Source: Stramenopiles sp. TOSAG23-2 (Eukaryota > Sar). Taken from it: a stretch of DNA of 45,971 bases. The DNA lies in assembly GCA_900128395.1 (NCBI GenBank), contig LT649285.1, forward strand, positions 1 to 45,971. Direction: 5' to 3'. Below, piece by piece: positions 21,001-30,707 of the stretch (positions within the stretch are counted from its first letter, which is position 1; each line of letters opens with the position of its first letter). Position numbers and translations under genes: made by a program. A model generated the notes under the pieces. It searched no databases. It was given only the letters and a program-made list of their open reading frames with translations, and was not told the DNA's origin.

Positions 21001-23140
21001 TGCAGTATTCATAGGGTGTGGCATTTTGCCAGCTGGAAGCTGCTATTTAAATATATCATCGTATGAACGAATGAAAAGAGGCAACAATGAGGATAGGCTC
21101 GAAACTTCGATTGAACTATTTAGAAAATTTTCCTCTATCAGTGAAAAAGTGCTACATCAAACTGATTTAAAAGACCGTGATGCAAAAAAACTTGCGAAGG
21201 ATTTGAAAAATGCGGTTGGTCTTTCAATCGGGACAATAGCTTGTAGTGAAGGTATGGCTATAGTTACAAGGGACAACAACCACGCGTTTAAAAAATTCAA
21301 TCGCATAGGCGATCAAGTGATAATAGCAGCTTGTCACAAGTCAATAAATGGAGAATATACAATAAGCGGTTCTATGAGTAAGAGTATAGAATTAAAAACG
21401 CATTTTGATGAACGGTTTGAACATACGTACCATGGCGGTCTCTTAACTTCAAAAGATATTTCAGCGACTAGTGTAGGACCTTTAATTATACCAAGTTTAA
21501 TTGGTGGAGATTTGTCTCAAATTAAAAATAATTGTAATCGTATGACAAGTGTCTTATCTGACATTCTAAACAATGCAATAGATTCAATGTGGAGAAAGAC
21601 ATTCCAAAAGGAGAAGAAGGAAATTGCATATGGCGCTGAAGACAATGCAAATCGCATGGAAGAAGAGGAAATTGAAATGATAAATCAGAAAATTTTACGG
21701 GCAAAAAAAGAAAAAGAAGCTCGTTTAGAGGCAGCTCGTTTGCGGGAAATAGAATTTCTAGCAGAAAGGAATCGTTTAGCTAAAGAGCGTAAAAAAATAG
21801 AAATGGAAATTTTAGAAGAGAAAAAGTTGATTAAATCTATTAAAAAAACTACCGCTGCAAAGCAGAAAGTAATTGCAGAAAAAATTAATAATGATGACAA
21901 TGCTAACAAGCAAAGCAAGGAGAAAATTGTTAGCACAAAACCAACAAAAGAGCCCCCATTGAAGAAAAAAAATAAGAAGAAAAATAAGAAAATCAAAAAG
22001 AAAGGTACAGGCAAGTTGAAAATAAAGAAGGATTCGGATGTAGAAATTTTTTTAGCAACTGCAACACCAAAGGATAAACCAATGGAAGTAGTACTTGAAA
22101 ACAAGGAAAATGCAAGCAAGATGAAAGGTGACAACAATACAGCTAATGAGGAAGAACAAGACGAAGCGGAGAACGATGATTTTCAATTTGACGTTTCAGG
22201 TGGGGATGAATCAGCACCACCACCACCACCAATAAATAACAAGGACTCTATAAATGTAAAAATATTACCTAAAAATACAAAAGGGAACAATAATATTCAG
22301 AAATCTCCTCAACAAAAACTAATGGAAACGTCTGATTTTGAAGTCAATAATGTTGATGAAAATAATTTAACTCTCTTAGCCAGAACAGCGAAAGGGTCAA
22401 CTCCAAAAAATAATAAACCAACAAACAACTACGATGAAACAGAAGAAAAAACGCTAGAAGATTCTCTTGAACAGAAATCGTTAGAAGAGTTACGAAGAAT
22501 GTTAAAGCGTGCTCTTTATAATGAATCTATCGTACGGCAAGCAAATCATCTAGTAAAAACATTGCGAGAAACTGGGCTACAAAACTTTGGAATGACAGTA
22601 GATGCACTAGATCAAGCAAGCGAAGCTTTTGTTGATTCAAATGCGCTTCCAACTATGTATTTAGATAACAAGCCAATTCAAGCATGGTCATGGTCTGGTG
22701 TATATGAGGATATCGTACGTATCGACGAGGATTTATTTAAAGATGAGAATGACAAAATTGAAGAAATAGAAAAAGAAAATAAAGTAAGAAATGCCAAACT
22801 TGAACGTACACTAGACAAGTTTGAACTTGAGACCCAAAAAGCAACTAGAGCAATGAATAAATATGCAGAAAAGCAAAAGAAAATACATCGCAATAAAGAT
22901 TTATTTTCCTACTCCTTTGATAATAATAAACCTGCACCAAAACAACCAGCAAAACCAATATCAATCACCTTGACAAATAGTGACCTAACACCAAAAGAAT
23001 CTAGAGTTGTAAAAAGTTCATTGACTAAAACAAAAGGAATGCAAAATTGGGCGAACAGAATTAAATCAATGAGAAGTAACAAAAGTGAAAATCCGTGGGT
23101 ATCAGAAGATGACAAAAAAAAAAGGAACAAGGAAAAGTAA
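18035..23140 (+). CDS. Giant scaffold: Tudor-like, IQ, ankyrin and SPRY domains, coiled coil
   Basis: The single exon encodes 1701 residues. In order: a Tudor/Agenet-like beta domain (1-56, IGSIVNYSDSQDNSVKRAKV); IQ motifs at about 146-190 (ITIHSWARRHLVRKHL, IIIQKYTRRYAAEY) and near 273-285; ankyrin-type repeats at about 200-430; a SPRY-like domain at about 540-720 (YLYFEMCLHGF-type strands, GCGWDPNDSKLFLCINGK); more ankyrin repeats at about 840-1000 (STLLHLAA and TPLHIAARMGNTPAL style); and, after residue 1190, a charged coiled coil and disordered tail with a Pro stretch. Calmodulin binding plus protein-interaction repeats suggest a cytoskeletal or ciliary scaffold. The domain order matches no protein I know. 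Confidence 0.9.
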   Translation: MPYDIGSIVNYSDSQDNSVKRAKVISVEKNGAKHKIEYTTIEGSVKIEVVDTSQLNLPKDIHFQAPVIHEGQKQGRRGSVQIYARPVTINGRKQSLEQKVKETPAQRQRRKNKRNKYNSRGRHYEGKTHGHVARANSREIETHQVTKAAITIHSWARRHLVRKHLREKHNASIIIQKYTRRYAAEYQQALRAARDGRIRYLMFISKHIKLDHLKDRNNKTILHVICDVDHVTSKTFNQRFKSASWVKKKYPSLLEKKDKSGHTGSWALQVYAACVIQTIHRSVRSRMNVMFESARRGKLGALKVLLKYSNASDKLYPDSHGSTLLHLAATCKHRENASECIKYISKKYKRMVATKDKDGRLPSHIASFYCSGNNNKCDEVIKTFLTIDEDKSFLTKDKYNQEPIDYISKAGDLATILFLIEKSSQIYSKFVTEDKMKKMISSYASWSSYTDLVKNRSNRVNVDFNSDSSTNFTFDLNSSVTSSMMKHVENYEGMVSFPLFKRFLSFESDNVYFFTSPVEWNAPRHNKISNSHIKKPKFCPSKYFLYFEMCLHGFLGETFDLKVGFTNDAEWKPLTDSALINELAYEEDLEEVLKHWNTNTNNMDTHPVEKESNFFNVNISNLCKTHKVHNVSRTSNVVGCGWDPNDSKLFLCINGKLINEKELQMPSTCSLRPGFSFNKESFKNVLRAMGGDACKIEINFGRKPFVYVPAWKEKLERVQMLNINPHLKNQLGFSLERRPGISGNSWSCNNIVYQWCSAIHKSNSYGTLKQNRMKLFTVYPLIHDIVNSNLSRVQEIMGASENKYFDEMDLRSTNHLINISNETDARSLANQQDGYCLSTWPVEPTNRSILHIASTVTSSTEILEFLLAIRPDDDVMSKVDIDGCTPLHIAARMGNTPALERLCKTLVAKISSAKDSQYALKKIMQLKSNGGMNMLHHAVISGNIDTIDYVLSKNEKIYRHLSNDHNQIYEVEENGKLSWSMLKSAPIHYAVFIGCGILPAGSCYLNISSYERMKRGNNEDRLETSIELFRKFSSISEKVLHQTDLKDRDAKKLAKDLKNAVGLSIGTIACSEGMAIVTRDNNHAFKKFNRIGDQVIIAACHKSINGEYTISGSMSKSIELKTHFDERFEHTYHGGLLTSKDISATSVGPLIIPSLIGGDLSQIKNNCNRMTSVLSDILNNAIDSMWRKTFQKEKKEIAYGAEDNANRMEEEEIEMINQKILRAKKEKEARLEAARLREIEFLAERNRLAKERKKIEMEILEEKKLIKSIKKTTAAKQKVIAEKINNDDNANKQSKEKIVSTKPTKEPPLKKKNKKKNKKIKKKGTGKLKIKKDSDVEIFLATATPKDKPMEVVLENKENASKMKGDNNTANEEEQDEAENDDFQFDVSGGDESAPPPPPINNKDSINVKILPKNTKGNNNIQKSPQQKLMETSDFEVNNVDENNLTLLARTAKGSTPKNNKPTNNYDETEEKTLEDSLEQKSLEELRRMLKRALYNESIVRQANHLVKTLRETGLQNFGMTVDALDQASEAFVDSNALPTMYLDNKPIQAWSWSGVYEDIVRIDEDLFKDENDKIEEIEKENKVRNAKLERTLDKFELETQKATRAMNKYAEKQKKIHRNKDLFSYSFDNNKPAPKQPAKPISITLTNSDLTPKESRVVKSSLTKTKGMQNWANRIKSMRSNKSENPWVSEDDKKKRNKEK

Positions 23141-23548
23141 TTGTGCTATAAATTTTAAATATTTGTGCCTTAGTGCTTGTAGAAGTGTTTACCATTAATA
23201 TTTTTTTATTTGAGAAATCTAATCATAGATATCCTCTTCTTCAAAAAAATTATTACCTCCTTGGTATTAATACTTGGTACTATTATTTTTCGTAAAACAC
23301 GTGATATAATACCTGTATTATAATAGGAAGATACATTTGGTATTAATACTAATACACTGTACTAATTTTTATACGGTGTTATTATGGTTGTTAATAATAT
23401 ATATTGAATATTATTTATTATTTATTCTGGTACTCATCAAATATATATGTGCATATTAAATAGATATATATATATGTAAACATATACATATCATAGAAAA
23501 CATAGAAATAGATTTATACACATAAATAATCCAAATAATAACCAAACA
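23141..23548. other. Intergenic between tandem genes
   Basis: AT-rich sequence with TA repeats near 23468-23476. A short word, ttggtattaatact, occurs at 23262 and again at 23337. No gene or RNA was seen. Confidence 0.45.
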
Positions 23549-25693
23549 ATGAGTGAATTAGCCGCCATTTTAGCTCGTCGAAGGCGAATATCGGATGGGA
23601 ATTTTCTAAGACAAGACAAACCAGTAGAGAGGGATGAAGGGGATAACGTACGTAATAATGATAATAATGACAATAAAAATGATGATAGAAACAATAATAA
23701 AGAGGAAGAAACTATAATTTTTCCACCACCAACGCCTCCGCCAACGCCTCCACCAATTGTACAAATTGAATTAGACAACAACGATTTAAATTCCATCGAT
23801 GATCTTAGGAAACTTGCTGCTGAAACAGATAATATGGCAGCAGAGGTCCTAGAGAAAGACAATACAGATGATAAAAGTACTATTGATAATAATTCAACTA
23901 AAAATATTTTAAGATCACCTGCCTGGCAACCTGGGGATGACAAAGCAGCGTTTGAAGACTCTATAAAGTCCACTGGTGGATTTATCACATCATCTGTGGT
24001 TGAAGTGAACCAGTTGAAAAATAATTTACAAGAAAAGTCAAATAAATTAGAGGATGCAATGAAAACAATAGGGATGCTAGATAAAAATATGAATTCGCAA
24101 CGAGATATAATCAAGTCTTTATTAACCATCTTGGAAGGAACGACTTTAAGTGAAGTACAGAACGAAGAGGTTAAAAAAATGGAAAAACAGTTTCAGCAAA
24201 TTACAAAAGCTACAAGCCTTACACCTCGACGTGTACATACTCGTCAATTTTCAAATGAATCATTTAAAGCTTTTGATGTTGAGGAAGAGGATGATGATGA
24301 TGTAGATAATAATAATAATAATAACACTGGATTTAGATTTGATAATGATGCTAGTGGTAATACAAAAAAAAGTAGTAAGAAAAAAAGAAATACGATGGAT
24401 TTGCCAAATGATGACATGGCATGGCTAGATGATAAGTATGTTGCAGCTCCAAAATCATCAAATGAGGAAGATGGCGCTAAACAGCGGCCTTCGCGTGGGG
24501 CACCAGGTAGAAAAACAACATTGGCTATGATGTTGGATGATAATAACAGTTCGCCAAATGTAATGTCATCGTTATTTGCAAGTATTGATGATGAAAATGA
24601 AAAACAACGGTTATTACGAATTGAAGAGGCGAAAATGATGAAGGAAAATGGTATGGAACCTGTAAGTGACGACGAGGAAGAAGATGAAGATAATGTAAAC
24701 GGCAATGGCTCACGGAATACAAAAACTGGCGACGGGGAATATACAGAGAACAACAACGTCACAGAAGTTTATTCCTCTACTACTACTTTATTTCATAGTA
24801 CTGATGCACAGCGTAATCGTGGCTATCGGATTTTCTTAGATCGTTTAAGAGAACCAGATGCAGCGCCATTATTAAATGATATTAAACGATTTTTAATGTC
24901 TGTATTGATGCCAAACGAAGTTGGGGATGTCTATGAAAATGGAATGATGGATTCCCCATTGGAAGAACGCGCTAGACTTTGGTTTGAATATATGGAAAAG
25001 CGTTTTAGCGAAGATTCATTGTGGAGCAAAGAAAGTAATACTGTGTTGAAAATGGCAAACGAAGGGTTGGAAAAATACGTTATGACGAAGTTGTTTAAAA
25101 TAGCATTTACAGAAATATCAACCCGCACTGCGGAAGATGATACGCTATTTTCAAGACGACGCAAAATTTTAAGATTATTTTTATCACCTGATCATTTAGA
25201 AGTACATAAAGCATGTCGTAGTCAAATGACTGTCAGTTTGGCTAGTGGTGAATTAAATAAATTAAATTCATATCGTGCACCAGCAGATAAATTACAATGC
25301 ATTGTGCGATGTTGCAGTTTTCTATTCAATCAATTATCTGTTAGTAGGGGAAATGACGGATCCAGGCCTGGCGCAGATGATTTCTTACCTGTTTTAATTT
25401 ATGTTTTGTTAAATAGTGAAAATGTCCCGCAAATAAATGCAAACTTGGAATACATCCAAGCTTATCGTAACAAGCAAGAATTGATGTCAAAAGCAGGCTA
25501 CTGTTTAGTCAATTTGCAGAGTTCTGTTGCATTTTTAACCAATGTAAATGGCGAGAGTGGCTTGAAAGGAATGGATAAGGAAGAATTTGATACCAAATTT
25601 GCAATTGCAGAGAAAGCAGTAGAAACTGGTAATTACGACGAAGTGGAGAAATGGAATGTGGGGTTAGATGATTCTTTGTTGGATGATGATTAA
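23549..25693 (+). CDS. VPS9-domain protein, probable Rab5-type GTPase exchange factor
   Basis: The protein has 714 residues. It begins MSELAAILARRRRISDG, a short amphipathic helix resembling the WH2-like starts of actin-linked proteins. A proline run (FPPPTPPPTPPP) follows at about residue 65. The middle is acidic and disordered, with a coiled coil near 155-215. The C-terminal third is a VPS9 domain (about 560-665): PADKLQCIVRCCSFLFNQL, GADDFLPVLIYVLLNSENVP, then NLEYIQAYR and GYCLVNLQSSVAFL. The conserved D and P of GADDFLPVL and the Y of GYCLVNLQS are present. VPS9 proteins load GTP on Rab5/Rab21 at early endosomes. The target Rab is inferred. Confidence 0.9.
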   Translation: MSELAAILARRRRISDGNFLRQDKPVERDEGDNVRNNDNNDNKNDDRNNNKEEETIIFPPPTPPPTPPPIVQIELDNNDLNSIDDLRKLAAETDNMAAEVLEKDNTDDKSTIDNNSTKNILRSPAWQPGDDKAAFEDSIKSTGGFITSSVVEVNQLKNNLQEKSNKLEDAMKTIGMLDKNMNSQRDIIKSLLTILEGTTLSEVQNEEVKKMEKQFQQITKATSLTPRRVHTRQFSNESFKAFDVEEEDDDDVDNNNNNNTGFRFDNDASGNTKKSSKKKRNTMDLPNDDMAWLDDKYVAAPKSSNEEDGAKQRPSRGAPGRKTTLAMMLDDNNSSPNVMSSLFASIDDENEKQRLLRIEEAKMMKENGMEPVSDDEEEDEDNVNGNGSRNTKTGDGEYTENNNVTEVYSSTTTLFHSTDAQRNRGYRIFLDRLREPDAAPLLNDIKRFLMSVLMPNEVGDVYENGMMDSPLEERARLWFEYMEKRFSEDSLWSKESNTVLKMANEGLEKYVMTKLFKIAFTEISTRTAEDDTLFSRRRKILRLFLSPDHLEVHKACRSQMTVSLASGELNKLNSYRAPADKLQCIVRCCSFLFNQLSVSRGNDGSRPGADDFLPVLIYVLLNSENVPQINANLEYIQAYRNKQELMSKAGYCLVNLQSSVAFLTNVNGESGLKGMDKEEFDTKFAIAEKAVETGNYDEVEKWNVGLDDSLLDDD

Positions 25694-26386
25694 GAAAACT
25701 CATTTTTGTACTCTATATACATAAACACGATGTGTGTTATTTAAAAACATCTCTCTATGAGACTCTAGAGAAATATTTACCAGTACCTTTTTAAACTAGA
25801 TTAATTTTTTATATATTATATTTAATTTTAAAAAATAAAAAGAAATAATGCTATGGTGGTATCGGGCATAAGTTGCCCGGATACTTGACGTATTCTACGG
25901 CCTCTATCTAAAATATTGACCATTAATTTTATACTGTTTGTACTCTTATTTACCTATGAAAAACTGTGTAATGGATGAGCGATCACACTTTTTCACAAAT
26001 AATTGGTCTATTTCAGGTCCTCCAATGCTTTGTTATAATCTCCGAACCTAGAAGGATCTAGGAGCTGACCTTCGACCCCGGAAATCGACTTATCTCACTT
26101 TATTGGGCCGGACCATTTCCAGATCGAAAAATTGAAAATAAAAATGTTTTTACATGCCTTGGTTTTGAAAAAAATAAAAAAAAATAAATAATTGCTTCAT
26201 GTTTGGTCAATAACGTGTATCTCTGCAAGTTATTGGCCAATATTAAATCTAAATATATGTGCTAGAAGGTGTATATGTGGCCTACCCAATACAAAAATAT
26301 GTTGCTATAATGGAATAGTCATCGTTTTTATATAGATGTGTATAGTTTAATATATTATAACAAACGAATATTTTTTGATGATGGTC

Positions 26387-26580
26387 CATTTTAGCATATA
26401 AAAGGCATATTTTTGCGCTTTTTTTAGATGAAATGTTCATAAAGTGAGAGACACGATCGCGTCAGCGATAGTTAGTGATAATGCATTTTAGCATATAAAA
26501 GGCATATTTTTGCGCTTTTTTTAGATGAAATGTTCATAAAGTGAGAGACACGATCGCGTCATCGATAGTTAGTGATAATG
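26387..26580. repeat. Tandem duplication, 2 x 97 bp
   Basis: Copies at 26387-26483 and 26484-26580 abut directly and differ at one base (gtcagcgat against gtcatcgat). It lies inside the 1342-bp inverted-repeat element and is non-coding. Confidence 0.9.
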
Positions 26581-26901
26581 TAAAAGTAGCAACGGAAATG
26601 AATAATAAATATAATAATTGATGATCATCCTTGAGATGGTGGTCAATGAAGCATTTTTAAAAAAGTTATGGGTAATTAAAGTATTGAAAAGTTGTGTTGA
26701 GAGTGTGAGATAAAAATATTAACTTCAATAATGCATTATTTTTATTAAATTCCATGAACATCTGAACGTCTCTCTGATATAAATTAAGGTATTTGTAAAT
26801 TAATATGAACACAGCATAACGATATTTCAGTGGACTACACACATATCCATTTGACATATATATGTGAAAATATATATATATCTATGCATTTTCAGCAGGA
26901 A

Positions 26902-27128
26902 CAGAGGAAATTACACCCATATACAACGAGAAATTCAAAATTTAAAATAAAAACTTTAAAATAGGTTAAATAGACCAAGTTTAATCTATCTTAGATGTAT
27001 GTGAAGTTTTTACACCAGAGGAAATTACACCCATATACAACGAGAAATTCAAAATTTAAAATAAAAACTTTAAAATAGGTTAAATAGACCAAGTTTAATC
27101 TATCTTAGATGTATGTGAAGTTTTTACA
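26902..27128. repeat. Tandem duplication, 2 x 113 bp with 1-nt spacer
   Basis: Copies at 26902-27014 and 27016-27128 appear identical, beginning cagaggaaattacacccat and ending tttttacac. It lies near the right end of the 1342-bp inverted-repeat element and is non-coding. Confidence 0.9.
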
Positions 27129-27197
27129 CTCATATCTCATCTAGATCTTTTTTTATTTAAAATCGTTTCTGGGCAACTTATGCCCGATACCACCATA

Positions 27198-27771
27198 CGT
27201 ATTTTATTGTCCATTTAAGCTCAGAACAGTGAAGGATATTTTCATATTTGGTTTTATGTAGTGTTGTATATGATCTATATATATGAGAAATATACAATGT
27301 ACAATATGAGTGTATTAATGTATATATATATATATATATTGTACATTGGACATATGTATGATGGTTACACATGTACTTATTAATATTTGTTTTATGATGT
27401 ATTCTGTACACACATTTGTTGTTGTTTGTTCGAAGTAGTTTTTTACAACAACATGTATATTATTTCATCGTGTTCGTGTGTGCACGTGTGTTTCGTGTAG
27501 CTAGTGGTGTTGCATGCTGGCGGGCCCAGCTGGCATGGCTCTGTCGCTCTGTCGTTGATCTCGCAGCAGCAGCATTGTGCTATACCTTCCACAACAAATT
27601 AAAACTATTCACTATGGGGAAAATTTATAGTAAAATACAACTACACAGTATATAGCGTACTCTAGCTACCAATTAGTCTACACGTATGCTCAGTGCTACG
27701 CGAGGAGGAGGAATTAGAATTAAGATAATAAATGGATAATATACTGGATACCACTTGAACTTATAATTTCA
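27198..27771. other. Intergenic with TA repeats and a GC-rich island
   Basis: A stretch at about 27277-27355 forms an imperfect palindrome around TA repeats (tacaatgtacaatatg against cattgtac). Around 27474-27592 is a GC-rich island (gctggcgggcccagctggc) unlike its surroundings. A 79-codon frame crosses it (27416-27655) but reads poorly. No tRNA fold was recognised. Confidence 0.4.
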
Positions 27772-27983
27772 ATAATTAATCTCGAGACTAGATAGATAGA
27801 TAGATATAATAGATAGATTGATCGACAGTTATAAATAGTGGTACAACGAAATATAAAAGGTACATCCAAGTAAAATTATAATTAATCTCGAGACTAGATA
27901 GATAGATAGATATAATAGATAGATTGATCGACAGTTATAAATAGTGGTACAACGAAATATAAAAGGTACATCCAAGTAAAATT
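27772..27983. repeat. Tandem duplication, 2 x 106 bp
   Basis: Copies at 27772-27877 and 27878-27983 abut directly and appear identical; each carries a gata repeat. It sits about 180 bp upstream of the start codon of the transporter-like gene, so it may lie in its promoter or leader. Confidence 0.9.
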
Positions 27984-28161
27984 GCTTAGTAACGGTCGTT
28001 GTAATATTTCTACTTTTTGTAAGCACTAGTAACTTTCGCTACAAGAAATTGTTGTAACTTTTTCATTGAAACAGTATCTGTCATCATTATACATCATCTA
28101 AAAACCATATACGTATTTGTAATATTTATTTATACAATTATTGAAAATACAAGAAGAAGCT

Positions 28162-30703
28162 ATGGCTACAGTAACTGATGAACGAGTTTCCTCAACGGAG
28201 GTGGAAACCAAATCTATAGGGATGGATGGTGGCTCAGGTTAGTAAATTCTATTCCCCTAAACCTAAAAAAGATATCCTCTCTAACACATCATCCACAGGT
28301 CATTCCAACTGTATGAAGTGCAGGTTCGCGTGCCATACATTTGGGCCAATCAGCACAGCATATTTTGTAATTGGAGTATCAGGTTTGTATGTAGGTAATT
28401 TAAGAGCAGATGCAAATTACATTGTGCCATTTTCACTTGTTGTTCGATTTTATCTAATTTTCTTATCTTTATTCCTCGGATGGTTTCAAGATGCTGAGGT
28501 TATGAGGCCATGCTTTGAAAAAGTTGGTTGCAAAAGATCAAAATGGGGGCGGCGAGCACCACATGCAACTTATGCTTTGGCTTGCCTATTCATCTTGAGC
28601 TTTTTTACTTATAGGCCATCGAAATGGGCTGATATGGCTACAGAAGTCAAATCAACAAGAACGTTAAATGGACTAGATATAAGTAGAATTCGCGTCTATA
28701 GCGAGAGTAATAATTATGGCGAAAGTGACGTATGGGAAGATTTTGATTTCTCTAAGCCATACACTGATTGTTCAAAAAAAATGGATGTAACATCTAGTGC
28801 AACAAATGGAACAATCTATCACTTCAATGAAACACGTACGACAGCAAATGGTATAGAAGTAAGTAGATAAATTCTAGTCTTACCTATTTCTACATCCCGT
28901 TTTAAATCCCCCCAGTTAAAAAAAACACATTCGTTCATGAATATAATCTATATTCCGATTCCTCTTCATCCGATTCTGATTCTGATTCAAGCGATAACGG
29001 TGTTTCAAATAAATTCTATCTTACCTAAATCTAAGAAGAATATCCTCTCATCTAACACATCACTCTTTCATATATGTTACACTATATAGTTGCCAATATT
29101 TGGAAATCGAATTTGTGAAGCATTAGTTGCAAAAAATTCCGTTTGCTGGCCTGGACCAACTGGATCAAGTAAAGTAGGTGATGGCGGGCCACGACGTTGT
29201 GCTTTTATAGCTAGTGAGGTGATGGGAATTCATTTTTTCTTCATGGCAATTTTAGGATATTATTTTTGTGAGACTTGTTGGCAAAGTGGCACTGCTGCAA
29301 CATATGAAGTATATCCATGGAAAGAAGAACGAACACAATTGAAAACATTTCATGGCCCAATATTCAGTTTGGGGCTACTTCAATATTTTATTGCATTTGC
29401 ATTTGTGACAACACAATCAGAATTAGGAGCTCGGCCGAATGGTGCAATAGGATTACGTAATACGATTGCAATTTTCGTTGCTGTTGTAAATCTTCCAAGT
29501 TTCATGTCAATTGAGATGCTGAAAGATGCAAGGCAATCTCATGAAAAAGATATGAAGGCAAAAAATCCAATTCCGGAATATAAGGATATTTTAACTGGCC
29601 CATCAACACGGCCAATGAGATTTATTTATTTGAATACTTTTTTTAGCAATGTAGGCGGGAGTATAACCAATGGCACATTTTGGTTCCTGTGTTATTATGT
29701 GTGGGCCATCCCAAGAGAAAGTGCTGGATTCATTCTATTTGCCTTTGCAATCTCTGGATGGATCGTTCAAGTTGTTTTTTCTATTATATGGGGACATTTA
29801 GTATTTGGTGTGAAGTCAAAAAAAGGAAGAGAACATTCAATTGATCCAAGAAAGTACACATTAATTTGTGAGGCGTTACGAATTGTTGTCAACATTGGCC
29901 TTTGGTTCACGTTGTTGGCACCTATGCCTTATGAGGACATGGTGAATGGAAAAAAATCTACTGGTAAGTAAAACCATCCCCGTGTAAACTTATAGTAGAA
30001 AAAATCATATTCCCTAACATTTTATAACCTGATTATACTATGTTTCACAGGTATACCTTTCATATTGACAGCTTGGATTGGCGGACCTTTTGCATCAATG
30101 TTACCATTTTGGGAAGCAGCAGCATGGGGATGGGGCATGGATTATGATACTCAACATCACATTGCAGCTGGTACACGGAAAAGAAGAGAAGCATATCTGC
30201 GATCGGTCTCAGCTGGAATTCGCGGAGTTGGTAATTTTATCGGAATCGCAATAGTGAATTCTTTAACATTAGGTGCTGCACCAGTGTGTGATACTACATT
30301 AGACACAGAAACGCAGACGAGAGACTGTCAATCTTCTTTATATGCAATGGCATTTGCAGGATCAATTGTGTTAATGACATGTCGTTGGTTTGTTATATTC
30401 TTCTATCCTCTAACAGGGGAACCGTTAAAAAACTTATATTTGAAACAAGGAGAAGTTCATCTTGCCCATAAAGACACCGCATCCTGGAAAACGGTGGTAG
30501 ATCCGTCGACTGTCAATGCTGCTATAGTTGTTTCTCAAAAGCCAGTTGCTCAAGTGATGGAAGTTACATTACCAGAAGGTGCTACTCCAGGTATGGAATT
30601 GGAATATCCTTTAAGCAATGGAACAAAAGTAAAAGTAGTTGTTCAAGAAGGGCAAAAGGCTGGTGATAAGGTGACCATAAGTATGAATGGCAATGTTGCA
30701 TAA
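28162..30703 (+). CDS. Multi-pass sugar/cation-symporter-like transporter with C-terminal beta domain, four exons
   Basis: Exons 28162-28237, 28299-28858, 29090-29963 and 30051-30703 join in frame to 720 residues. The first exon (MATVTDERVSSTEVETKS) is a soluble tail. Many hydrophobic segments follow. SKWGRRAPHATYA resembles the GRR-P loop of the glycoside-pentoside-hexuronide (GPH) branch of the major facilitator superfamily. Later motifs include FLCYYVWAIPRESAGF and FIGIAIVNSLTLGAA. After the last helix comes a soluble domain, VTLPEGATPGMELEYPL with VVQEGQKAGDKVTI, like the Pro-Gly beta repeats common in algal proteins. The substrate is unknown. Intron 2 may hide a small extra exon. The stop is 4 bp from that of the convergent AAA gene. 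Confidence 0.82.
28238..28298 (+). other. Intron 1 of the transporter gene (61 nt)
   Basis: It starts gttagtaaattctattcc and ends with gatatcctctctaacacatc then atccacag. It removes a frame break in phase 1 (G|GT). It is very similar to the 3' half of intron 2 of the same gene. Confidence 0.88.
28859..29089 (+). other. Intron 2 of the transporter gene (231 nt), possibly compound
   Basis: Donor gtaagtagataaattctag; acceptor actatatag, with tcatctaacacatcactc before it. It is three times longer than its neighbours. A piece between a ccccccag at about 28915 and a gt at about 29000 is open in the right phase (28 codons), so it may be two introns around a small exon. Its last 90 nt resemble intron 1. 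Confidence 0.75.
29964..30050 (+). other. Intron 3 of the transporter gene (87 nt)
   Basis: Donor gtaagtaaaacc, branch-like tccctaacatt, acceptor gtttcacag, phase 1. It has the common branch word but less wider similarity to the other introns. Confidence 0.88.
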
Positions 30704-30707
30704 AATA

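Larger units (their letters stand above)
25854..27195. mobile_element. Terminal-inverted-repeat element, 1342 bp, non-autonomous
   Basis: A perfect 25-bp inverted repeat lies at 25854-25878 (starts tggtggtatcgggcataag) and 27171-27195. TA directly flanks both ends (25852-25853 and 27196-27197), the target duplication used by Tc1/mariner-like and some other DNA transposons. The inside has no ORF above about 63 codons, so it has no transposase. It contains two of the tandem duplications. A locally GC-rich block near 26040-26125 is unexplained. The superfamily cannot be named from ends alone. Confidence 0.72.

Noticed and set aside
21685-24762. Minus-strand ORFs rich in Ser/Phe/Leu (150-212 codons)
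   Set aside because: Antisense of Lys/Asp/Asn-rich coding regions in the scaffold and VPS9 genes.
27474-27592. Possible tRNA in the GC-rich island
   Set aside because: No GGTTCGA-type B box and no cloverleaf could be drawn.
27416-27655. 79-codon ORF over the GC-rich island
   Set aside because: Short, Cys/Val-rich with poor codon pattern and no homology I recognise; kept only as a composition note.
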